Positions 10,244 to 17,584 of a stretch of 60,434 nucleotides of DNA are shown piece by piece; positions within the stretch are counted from its first letter, which is position 1, and each line of letters starts with the position of its first letter. A program made the position numbers and the translations under genes. The DNA comes from Nitrosomonas marina. GTDB taxonomy: Bacteria; Pseudomonadota; Gammaproteobacteria; Burkholderiales; Nitrosomonadaceae. The notes beneath the pieces were generated by a model. The model had not been told where the DNA came from. It made no database searches and saw nothing but the letters and a program-made list of their open reading frames with translations. The stretch is from NCBI RefSeq assembly GCF_900111605.1, contig NZ_FOIA01000022.1:1-60434 (forward strand), read 5' to 3'.

Positions 10244-10491
10244 ATAGATAACGCTTATATCATTGACATTGATTAATAGATATTGGGGTCAGAATTCAGG
10301 AGCAGGTGTTTCCGAAAATATATTCTCGTTAGTCCATGTAATATCCATTCCCATTCTTCAAATATGCGGCAAATTGATGCCACTCAGCATCTTATCCATT
10401 GCACATGCACGCAAGGCAAACATGGCGAGCGCAAGAAGTGCATTTGTTGTGCAAAGCTGGCCATCAACGTTTTAAGATATATTATCAATTA
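10244..10491. other. Intergenic, no gene seen
   Basis: This is non-coding sequence between the phased repeats and the convergent end of the DCC oxidoreductase gene. The open frames here lack ribosome sites and family resemblance. It probably marks the border of the defence island. Confidence 0.4.
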
Positions 10492-10953
10492 TCAACACAA
10501 ATCCGTGTACTCCTGGGGCAGCTCAGTCAGAAAGTACTGACTCATTTCTGCGGGTTGTGTCTCACAGTAATCATGTTGGCCGAACCAATTATAGCGATTC
10601 TGTCCGATTTTATTGTAGATATAATCGCGCAGGATTTTTGGAACTATAGTAGTCAATGAAAATAAAGGCCAGGGCATTTGCAGTTTCTTACTGATTTGGA
10701 TAAAAGCGGTACTTTTGATATAGGGGCGGCCATTGTCAATGAACACGAAACTGTCACGGTAATTCGACGGAAAACCGAATTGGGCTAATAATGCCTTGCC
10801 AAGTGTAGATTGTAACGGGACAAAACGAAATACTTCGTTCCGGTCGCGTTTAATGATAAATCGTACGGTGTGATCACATAGATTACAGATACCATCGAAC
10901 AATACCAGTGGGTGTTGAAATAATTGGGCGTTATTGGGGATTTTTATTGTCAT
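10492..10953 (-). CDS. Thiol-disulfide oxidoreductase, DCC family (DUF393)
   Basis: This 153-residue protein belongs to the DCC family, named for its Asp-x-x-Cys-x-x-Cys opening. The motif DGICNLC is at residues 20-26, with the redox cysteine pair at 23 and 26. It continues with the family segments FIIKRDRNEVFRFVPLQS and, further on, DSFVFIDNGRPYIKSTA. DCC proteins have a thioredoxin-like fold and are predicted to exchange thiols and disulfides; physiological substrates are mostly unknown. No signal peptide is visible. It is the last gene of a three-gene minus-strand operon, 21 bp after a multi-spanning membrane protein. DCC domains often sit beside or fused to HTTM-type membrane proteins, which fits here. 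Confidence 0.88.
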   Translation of the reverse strand: MTIKIPNNAQLFQHPLVLFDGICNLCDHTVRFIIKRDRNEVFRFVPLQSTLGKALLAQFGFPSNYRDSFVFIDNGRPYIKSTAFIQISKKLQMPWPLFSLTTIVPKILRDYIYNKIGQNRYNWFGQHDYCETQPAEMSQYFLTELPQEYTDLC

Positions 10954-10974
10954 ATGAATGATTTGCCGGTATTT

Positions 10975-11880
10975 CTAATAAATCGGCATTACCATACGCC
11001 AGGGGATTTGATAAATAATCAGCAATAGTATGCACATCAGATACAAGCGGCCGTAGTTTTTCCAATATGTCTGACTGACGGCATACCCCAGCACACTGAG
11101 CGTCCACCCGAATCCATAGACAGGTGCAGGCACATAAGTGGTCACAATGAACAATAACAGCGACCAATGCCCCAGCTTATCCATTAATGGAGTGCGGAAC
11201 ATGAAAAAAGCTGCAATGACCAGTTCGATAATGACGACCCACCAACCAATTAACCACGCCAGGGTTTTCAGCAATGGCGGAGAATAGACTTCGATGGAAC
11301 TCAAATCCTGGTCAAGGTAGGCCTGTTTCAAATTAAAAGCAGCCACGTGGTTACTGGCCAGCTGTTTCATGTCTAGGCCAAAAAAGCCGAGGAACACATC
11401 AAAGCGTTCATCGGCGATGAAAGTATATTCAAAAAATGAACCGTCCAGGTAAGGGTCGCTGGAATAGAGCTTCCAAAAAACAGACATACCCATCAGCAAA
11501 ATAATCAGTAAACGTGCATTGCCCGATATAATCCTCAACTGGTTGGCTGGCGAGGCGGAGAATGCGCAAAACAGCATGATCGTGACATAACTCAAAAGAA
11601 ATTTGTGGTTGTCAACCGGATGCCAGTGATACAGTATTGAGAAACCGCTGATGCAGGCAAACGCAAACCAATAGCGGGGATCACGTAATAATTCACGGTA
11701 AAGTAATGCGGTTATGGCCAGAAACATGGTAGCAATCTTGGCAAACCAGGTGTTATAACCATAAAACAGCAAGATGAATAAAACTAACAACGGTATGATA
11801 TCCAAAGGTTGCATCGCGGTTAAACGATGCAGAAAAGCTTTTAAACTGATGGCCTCAGGACGGGTTGTTTGGGTAGGCAT
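10975..11880 (-). CDS. Multi-spanning membrane protein, possibly HTTM-like
   Basis: This 301-residue protein is almost entirely hydrophobic, with about seven to eight membrane segments (for example residues 29-45, 50-62, 72-86, 95-106, 120-138, 215-230, 240-255 and 275-295). A longer hydrophilic loop between about 140 and 200 contains charged and aromatic residues. I recognise no catalytic motif. The length, topology and neighbourhood of a DCC oxidoreductase suggest a relative of the HTTM / vitamin K-dependent carboxylase-like family, but this is inference. The start overlaps the end of the upstream 172-residue gene by 26 bp, so the two are probably co-translated. Confidence 0.75.
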   Translation of the reverse strand: MPTQTTRPEAISLKAFLHRLTAMQPLDIIPLLVLFILLFYGYNTWFAKIATMFLAITALLYRELLRDPRYWFAFACISGFSILYHWHPVDNHKFLLSYVTIMLFCAFSASPANQLRIISGNARLLIILLMGMSVFWKLYSSDPYLDGSFFEYTFIADERFDVFLGFFGLDMKQLASNHVAAFNLKQAYLDQDLSSIEVYSPPLLKTLAWLIGWWVVIIELVIAAFFMFRTPLMDKLGHWSLLLFIVTTYVPAPVYGFGWTLSVLGYAVSQTYWKNYGRLYLMCILLLIIYQIPWRMVMPIY

Positions 11881-12373
11881 ATTCGGTATATTTGTAAGTT
11901 TTAATGGTGCTGGTTTTACTGTCGAATCGGGTCTTCCATAACTCTAAAACAACACCCTCGATGTTAATCAGCTGTTCTGTATTTTCAATATGTGCTTTGT
12001 GAATGTAGACCAGAACCGGCCGGTAATTGTCTTGCTTATGTGGATCTGAAGTAAATGTTCCCGAATGAATCCAGTTAGCCTGATAAATCTGCCGCGCAAG
12101 ATTTTCCAGGTTTTCCGCGGTAGGTTCAGCGCGTGCAATGGTGGCCGGTACGTTGAATTCATCTTTGAGCTGTACCGGAATGGTTTCATGTCCGACATGC
12201 AAGTAGACTTTGAAGAAACGTGAATCAATGGTATCTACGGATGAAAACATTCCAAAACCGCCACCTTGCCAGGTAGATAAATCAAAGCTGTGCACACGAT
12301 AGAACTGGTTGACGACAACCAGAATAGCAATGAGTGGTGTCACCCATAGCAACACCTTATCAATTTTTTTCAT
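11855..12373 (-). CDS. Membrane-anchored protein of unknown function
   Basis: This 172-residue protein has a single N-terminal membrane segment (about residues 8-24) followed by a soluble domain, probably periplasmic. The soluble part includes the segments WQGGGFGMFSSVD and VPVQLKDEFN-type strands and ends in a positively charged, tyrosine-rich tail. I do not recognise a named family. It is the first gene of the operon with the multi-spanning protein and the DCC oxidoreductase, overlapping the former by 26 bp. I infer an accessory subunit of that membrane system. No paired cysteines are seen in the soluble domain. Confidence 0.72.
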   Translation of the reverse strand: MKKIDKVLLWVTPLIAILVVVNQFYRVHSFDLSTWQGGGFGMFSSVDTIDSRFFKVYLHVGHETIPVQLKDEFNVPATIARAEPTAENLENLARQIYQANWIHSGTFTSDPHKQDNYRPVLVYIHKAHIENTEQLINIEGVVLELWKTRFDSKTSTIKTYKYTEYAYPNNPS

Positions 12374-12918
12374 AGTGCTGAAATACTAAAATTGGGAATA
12401 ACCAGTTAATTGTATAGAGGCAACTAAATACTGCATAAGAACTATCCGAAGTGACTCATGTTTTTTGGGATGAGCGCCAAACAGGAAAGTAGCTAAACGG
12501 AAGTGTTTTAAGTAAGATATTGTCTTAAGAATTAATTGACGATTATTGTTTGCGAATAATCAGGCAGCGAGTTAATTGAGAAACTGAATCGTTTAAAGTG
12601 CAATCCAGATTGATTTGGTACTTTTTAAATAATGTGCCGATTATACCAATTTATATGGCAATTGTTTTGACGAAGTGGATAAACCTTAATCGACACATTG
12701 GCCAGTACGGTTCAATCTTGATATTACTGCCTGGTTCAGTGAGCTTGTCAGTGTGCGGCAAGGCGTGCCTTGCAGGTAATAACTTGTATTTTTGCAAATA
12801 AACGGTTAGTGGGACAATCTCCGGTCAATCGACAAAAATGCCACTTATATCAACACCGTTAATCATATAGCGTTCGTTCGTTGAGATCGCACAGTTTGAT
12901 GATAATCTCATCAAAAAT
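12374..12918. other. Intergenic, no gene seen
   Basis: This 545-bp gap separates the DCC operon start from the end of the carboxypeptidase gene. A 67-codon plus-strand frame at 12598-12801 has no ribosome site and no family resemblance, so I do not call it. The promoter of the three-gene operon must lie next to 12374, but I cannot point to clear boxes. Confidence 0.4.
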
Positions 12919-14502
12919 TTATAACGCCTGGCGATAAAATTGCTGCGCATCCTTGAACATGGCGCCAAGGGAACGTTTGTGCAAATAAGGCATATGTCCA
13001 CCATGGTAGACTCTGAGTCTTACATTACCGACCAGTTGTGTATCCAGCGCCATCTGATTAATCATTATTGCAGAAGCGAAATAAGGCGTTACCAGATCAA
13101 ATACGCCATGCATAATCATTACCTGCATATCGGGATTCATACTCATTGCCTGCTTCAAATCCGAAACCGCTTCTGCAAAACCCTGCTGACCATGAATTCC
13201 AGAACGCCAGTTCCAGGATCTGGATACCTGTTTGTTCAGCAACAGGTAGGGTACAGCAACTTTAAAATTTAAATTTTCACGAATATAGTGATTCATTGCA
13301 GATATCAGCGGTACATTGAGCTGATCGAGATAAAAATCCCGTCCGACATCAGATTGTATGTCTGGTCTCGGATCGATCAGCGTGATCGATGCATCATACA
13401 AGCTCAGCAACCGGCGCTTGTCAGCAAGCAATGCTTTAACAAAACGACCGGATCGCACACGTCCGCGATTTCGCAACAAAATATCCTGACCCAAACCCGC
13501 AAAGTTGCCAGCCCGTTCAATCCAGTCCGGCCTGTTGACTCCACCCGCCAGGCCGGACAAATATCCAGTCATTGCAAAACGCTCTACATCTGCAAGAGAA
13601 GTGCGCGGATCGTCTGTCTGATAGTCGATTAGCCGTCCGTTTTTCTGGTGGACAGCGGCAGCTGCAGCATAGCTTGGCAACAGAGATACCCATGGCCAGA
13701 GACTGCGATCATTGCCCAGTAGAAAACCGAAATCCAGCACTGGTGAAATCAGTGTCACTCCGCTTGGGGCAATACCGAATTCGGATTGCAGCAGCCTGGA
13801 CAGGCGCGCAACCCTGAAACCACCATAACTCTCCCCTACCAGGTAAACGGGAGATAACCAGCGACTCTCCTCTGTCAGGTAGTTGCGTATAAACCGCGAC
13901 AAAATATCTGAGTCTTCCTCAACTCCCCAGACTCGCTGACGTGAATGCGATTGGCCGGAAGAACCTGATTCTGGAGAACGTTTATCGGAATCACGCTCGT
14001 TGCTCCCAGCCTGTTCAACCCTGCGGCTGTATCCCGTTCCAATAGGATCGACGAAAACAAGGTCTGTAAAAGCTAGCCAGCTTTCCGGATTATCCGCTAT
14101 GCGTGCCGGAGGAGGCGCAACCGATCCACCCTTGTTAAAAACAACGCGCCTGGGGCCCAGAGCACCTAGATGCAGATAAGCAGAAGCGGCGCCCGGACCA
14201 CCATTGAATACAAATGTTAATGGACGTTCTTTTCCGTTCAGGTTTTCCTGCTTGTACGCCACGTAAAAAATTTTGCCAACAGCTCGGGACTGGCTGTCAT
14301 GCACTGTGAGCGAGGCTGCAGTGGCTGAATAAACAATCTCTGATGTTTCCGTTGTCAGGACATGCGAGGTCACCGAACGGATTGATTCATCAAGCGCTCG
14401 CGCTTTATCTTGAGATTCATCCTGCGCTGAATTGTTTTCAGTCGCATGTACTGTGACTGTTACCAGAACAAAACAACCCCAGGCAATAGCTTTTTTCCCC
14501 AT
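12919..14502 (-). CDS. Secreted serine carboxypeptidase-like protein (peptidase family S10)
   Basis: This enzyme should remove C-terminal residues from peptides in the periplasm or outside the cell. The S10 triad is visible: Ser in GESYGG, Asp in HGVFDLVTP, and His in YHGGHMPYLH near the C-terminus. The oxyanion segment FNGGPGAAS and the DPIGTGYSR motif are also typical. The start chosen here gives a clean signal peptide (MGKKAIAWG, then a hydrophobic core, cleavage after VHA). Two upstream in-frame ATGs (14541 and 14568) would give longer forms, and none has a strong ribosome site. A Ser/Gly/Arg-rich insert near the middle is unlike the rest and is probably a surface loop. The gene stands alone, facing its neighbours. 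Confidence 0.88.
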   Translation of the reverse strand: MGKKAIAWGCFVLVTVTVHATENNSAQDESQDKARALDESIRSVTSHVLTTETSEIVYSATAASLTVHDSQSRAVGKIFYVAYKQENLNGKERPLTFVFNGGPGAASAYLHLGALGPRRVVFNKGGSVAPPPARIADNPESWLAFTDLVFVDPIGTGYSRRVEQAGSNERDSDKRSPESGSSGQSHSRQRVWGVEEDSDILSRFIRNYLTEESRWLSPVYLVGESYGGFRVARLSRLLQSEFGIAPSGVTLISPVLDFGFLLGNDRSLWPWVSLLPSYAAAAAVHQKNGRLIDYQTDDPRTSLADVERFAMTGYLSGLAGGVNRPDWIERAGNFAGLGQDILLRNRGRVRSGRFVKALLADKRRLLSLYDASITLIDPRPDIQSDVGRDFYLDQLNVPLISAMNHYIRENLNFKVAVPYLLLNKQVSRSWNWRSGIHGQQGFAEAVSDLKQAMSMNPDMQVMIMHGVFDLVTPYFASAIMINQMALDTQLVGNVRLRVYHGGHMPYLHKRSLGAMFKDAQQFYRQAL

Positions 14503-14808
14503 ACACCACAATCGGTTAAGATACAACTCAGGCCGTTTCATTTTCACATTGTCGCTGTTGTATGTCATGGCATTTTTCCGCAGTCATTTTCATATGGTAA
14601 GTAAAACCAATTGTATGAATTCAACCTGGAATCTGTCTACAATCTGCATGATGAAAAAGGAACAAAGCTTGCCATGTCCACAATTTTGCTATATGAATGT
14701 TCCGAATTGGTAATTTTTCAGTCTTCAACAGATCGCAGCTGTCTGCCATTCTAATTAGCAAACGACTGTTGATATTACAATGAAATAAAAACATCAAACG
14801 GAGAGCAA

Positions 14809-14958
14809 ATGAAAGTTGAAGTTACAGTAGAACTGGATATTAATCTATCAAAGGCCAGTATTACAGATATTAAAAAAATTCTGGATGAAATGATCAATGC
14901 CAAAAAAATAGATGTACTGGAATCAGTCCACATAAAAGACATCAAATTAGGCAAATGA
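14809..14958 (+). CDS. Small 49-residue protein, unknown
   Basis: An ATG at 14809 preceded by GGAG about six bases upstream opens a 49-codon frame ending in TGA. It begins MKVEVTVELDINLSK and is followed by an amphipathic helix (KKILDEMINAKK) and a strand-like end (VHIKDIKLGK). That is a beta-alpha-beta pattern with no membrane segment. It lies in the 600-bp gap between the carboxypeptidase and the lipoprotein cluster, on the same strand as the latter and about 210 bp before it. I do not recognise a family. The ribosome site and protein-like composition argue for a real gene; the length leaves doubt. Confidence 0.55.
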   Translation: MKVEVTVELDINLSKASITDIKKILDEMINAKKIDVLESVHIKDIKLGK

Positions 14959-15166
14959 CCCGCCATAGTATCAGAACCAGCGAGAATACCGGCTACAATG
15001 TTCTTTACAAATTCATGCAACCTGTAATAGGTTAATATAAACAGTAAGGATTGCTTTCTATGTAGCCAGAACATCACCAATCGTAGACAATAGGATATAT
15101 ATGCCTGTTCTTAAACGATATTTAATCAGTTTTAACATGCATTTTTGCTCATAAAGGAGAAACCAA

Positions 15167-15385
15167 ATGAGTAATAAACTCGAATTAATGCTGATACTGA
15201 TAATTTTTTGTACCATCACCGGCTGTGCTGCGCTGGTAGGCGCCGGCGCAGCCGGTGGTGCATACGAGTATCAAAACAAGCGACAACTGGATGAACTGGA
15301 GAGGGAATTCAGCGACGGCATAATCAGCCGCGAAGAATACCTGAAACGCAAAAAACAAATCAATGAAGGATCAGTCATTTACTGA
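15167..15385 (+). CDS. Small SHOCT-domain lipoprotein
   Basis: This 72-residue lipoprotein has a signal peptide ending in the lipobox ITGC (Cys about residue 20), a glycine/alanine-rich stretch (GAGAAGGAYEY) and a C-terminal SHOCT-like helix pair (LDELEREFSDGIISREEYLKR). SHOCT domains are short oligomerisation modules. AGGAGA lies just before the ATG. It is the first of three consecutive plus-strand lipoprotein genes, 50 bp before the next. Its glycine-rich segment resembles glycine-zipper envelope proteins. Function is unknown; outer-membrane location is inferred from the lipobox. Confidence 0.82.
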   Translation: MSNKLELMLILIIFCTITGCAALVGAGAAGGAYEYQNKRQLDELEREFSDGIISREEYLKRKKQINEGSVIY

Positions 15386-15435
15386 ATCAGTTTGCTGAAA
15401 AACCTATTTTGTCAATCATCTGAGGAGAAACTGTG

Positions 15436-15843
15436 ATGAATTTTTTTCGCATCAATCAGAATACAAGTGACAACGGATTAAAGCAATTTTCAGGCATGGC
15501 AAGCTATATTTCGACAGTCATGGTATGTCTTGTGCTAGCAGCTTGTGGAAGCACACCAGTCAGCGAGAGCCGCTATGCCAGCGTTCAAAAACAAATCAAG
15601 GAAGCCGAGGATCTTCATGCTGGTAAAGTAGCAGGAGCAGAGCTTTATGAAGCGCAAAAAAAGTTTGAAGATGCACGAAAAGCGGACAATGATGGTAAAC
15701 GCAAAAAAGCACTTCGATTACTTAAAGAATCTGAATTACATGCTGAGTTAGCAGAAACAAAAGCGACTCGTTCACGTGCACAAGAAATGCTGGATGAAAT
15801 TTACACGGGATTAAGAACGTTGGAAAAAGAATTGAATGAATAG
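15436..15843 (+). CDS. DUF4398 lipoprotein
   Basis: This protein of about 135 residues has an N-terminal hydrophobic segment ending in the lipobox LAAC, followed by a helical DUF4398 domain. The domain is rich in Ala, Glu and Lys, with segments YEAQKKFEDARKADNDG and ALRLLKESELHAELAETKA. A GTG at 15433 directly precedes the ATG at 15436; GAGGAG at 15422 is better spaced for the ATG. The lipobox lies about 35 residues in, longer than usual, so a start at the ATG of MASYIS is possible. DUF4398 proteins are found next to OmpA-like lipoproteins, as here, and probably sit in the outer membrane facing the periplasm. The precise role is unknown. Confidence 0.82.
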   Translation: MNFFRINQNTSDNGLKQFSGMASYISTVMVCLVLAACGSTPVSESRYASVQKQIKEAEDLHAGKVAGAELYEAQKKFEDARKADNDGKRKKALRLLKESELHAELAETKATRSRAQEMLDEIYTGLRTLEKELNE

Positions 15844-15912
15844 CCATTGCGGCCAAAGTAATGCATTTTCAATGAAATGGTCTTGAAAAGCCAAAGACAG
15901 CAGGAGGATATT

Positions 15913-16716
15913 ATGAATTTCAAGCTTGGTTTATTAACTTTACCATTGTCTGTATTTCTGATCTCATGTGCCAGCAATCCGCCAAGCCAATCCTTGATTG
16001 ATGCTGAAAACAGATATAAATCAGCATTAATGATTGAAGGCATTCAGAATTCGGATGCGCAGCGTATGGGGAATGCAAAAGAGGCACTTGAAAAGGCAAG
16101 AAAACTCCAGGATGAAAACGAATCACATACCTTAGTTGACCATTATGCATTCCTTTCAATCAAAAATACTGAAATTGCCGAAGAACGGCATCGCCTGAAA
16201 CAAATTGAACAGGAAACCGAACAGGCGAAAGAAAAGCGTCAGCAACTCATGCTTGAGAATAAAGCAAGTGAACTCAGAGACGCCAAAATTGAGGCACTGA
16301 AACTTGCTTCCCAGCTTGAAGCCCTAAAAGCTGAGCAAACTGAGCGCGGCATTATCATGACACTGGAAAATATTCTTTTTGCATTCAACAGTGCCGAACT
16401 TCAACCCGGTGGCGAAATGACTGTCACACGTATCGCAGATTACCTCAACAATTACCCGAATCGATTTGTGTTGATTGAAGGTTTTACTGACAGCGTTGGC
16501 AGCAATGAATACAATCAGAAACTGTCAAGGCAGCGTGCCGAATCAGTACAGCGCTCATTGGTAAGACACGGTGTTAGTCCTCGCCGTATCAGCGTAGCTG
16601 GTCTCGGTGAAGCCTATCCTGTCGCACCTAACACGACAGAAGCCGGCAGACAACAAAACAGAAGAGTCGAAATCATTATAGCCAATGAAGACGGCAAACC
16701 GATCTTAAAACGCTGA
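15913..16716 (+). CDS. OmpA-family lipoprotein with DUF4398 N-terminus
   Basis: This 267-residue outer-membrane lipoprotein should bind peptidoglycan. The start at 15913 has AGGAGG six bases upstream and gives a signal peptide ending in the lipobox LISC. Residues about 22-140 are a helical DUF4398/coiled-coil region related to the preceding gene. The last 115 residues form an OmpA_C domain with NSAELQPGGE, the peptidoglycan-contact segment IEGFTDSVGSNEYNQKLSRQRA, and GEAYPVAPNTTEAGRQQNRRVEI. An upstream ATG at 15877 lacks the signal-peptide logic. It sits 69 bp behind the DUF4398 lipoprotein and is likely co-transcribed with it. A role in anchoring the outer membrane to the wall is inferred from the domain. 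Confidence 0.92.
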   Translation: MNFKLGLLTLPLSVFLISCASNPPSQSLIDAENRYKSALMIEGIQNSDAQRMGNAKEALEKARKLQDENESHTLVDHYAFLSIKNTEIAEERHRLKQIEQETEQAKEKRQQLMLENKASELRDAKIEALKLASQLEALKAEQTERGIIMTLENILFAFNSAELQPGGEMTVTRIADYLNNYPNRFVLIEGFTDSVGSNEYNQKLSRQRAESVQRSLVRHGVSPRRISVAGLGEAYPVAPNTTEAGRQQNRRVEIIIANEDGKPILKR

Positions 16717-16847
16717 ACAATCGGCAACCGGAAAATTTCCAACGTCGCCAACAGTCATTGACAAACGGCACCAGAGATACAGCAAAATCTTCTTGGTTCA
16801 ATTTCAGAAGACTGTCTGTGTTTCTGCTCGATACGTAAAAATCAAAT

Positions 16848-17480
16848 ATGCAACACGAAAGTTTGGGTGTCCTGGTCGCAGTGTTCTTCTGGTTTAGTCC
16901 TGCATTGGCCGCCGGCGATCGGCCAGACACAATGGAAACTTCAGAGAACGCAGAAAGAGCTGAAAACAAGGCAATAATCCTGGAACAGAAAGCTGTAACT
17001 GATGACCAGGCATCATCCTCTGCAACGCTCAGAACTATAGCGAAACATGAAGCACAGGCAGTCGATCCGGATGGTGAAGAACCGCTGGATGACGCGATCA
17101 CATGCCTTTCACGCACCATTTATTGGGAAGCCAGAGGCCAGCAGACAACAGAAATGGAAGCGATCGCCAGCGTGGTTATGAATAGACTGAACCAAGGTGA
17201 TTTTCCCAACACAATCTGTAACGTGGTCAAGCAAGGTAACGAACAGGGTTCCTGTCAGTTTTCATGGTGGTGCGACGGACGTCCCGATGAAGCCGACGAA
17301 GAAACTTATACAATTGCGAAAGAGATAGCTCGCAGAGCATTGAATCAGCAGTTAACAGATCGCACGCAGGGCGCAACATTTTTCCATCATCGCGATACCA
17401 GGCCAGATTGGTCCATGGAATTTATCAGAACCTCCGAAATCGGAGAACATGTTTTTTACAAAACTGACAGTGCAAAATAA
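16848..17480 (+). CDS. SleB/CwlJ-type cell wall hydrolase
   Basis: This 210-residue exported protein has a signal peptide (hydrophobic stretch about 6-22, cleavage near ALAAGD), a low-complexity linker, and a C-terminal Hydrolase_2 (SleB) domain. The domain shows LSRTIYWEARGQ with the catalytic Glu, EAIASVVMNRL, CQFSWWCDG and ATFFHH. The family cleaves peptidoglycan; in proteobacteria it probably serves wall remodelling rather than spore germination. The gene follows the OmpA lipoprotein at 131 bp and faces relA. I see no strong ribosome site before the ATG. Confidence 0.9.
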   Translation: MQHESLGVLVAVFFWFSPALAAGDRPDTMETSENAERAENKAIILEQKAVTDDQASSSATLRTIAKHEAQAVDPDGEEPLDDAITCLSRTIYWEARGQQTTEMEAIASVVMNRLNQGDFPNTICNVVKQGNEQGSCQFSWWCDGRPDEADEETYTIAKEIARRALNQQLTDRTQGATFFHHRDTRPDWSMEFIRTSEIGEHVFYKTDSAK

Positions 17481-17584
17481 CCGATAAGGCAGTTTTTTCT
17501 CACCCAAAAAACACATGCTTAAAGCCGCGCCGCTTTGGTTATTAATTGCAGGACACTTCATTTCGCCCTGCACAAACCGGGCTT

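Noticed and set aside
12598..12801. 67-codon plus-strand frame in the gap before the carboxypeptidase
   Set aside because: No Shine-Dalgarno, no family resemblance, AT-rich chance frame.
14775..15080. 101-codon minus-strand frame
   Set aside because: It is the antisense shadow of the 49-residue gene and its flanks, with no ribosome site.
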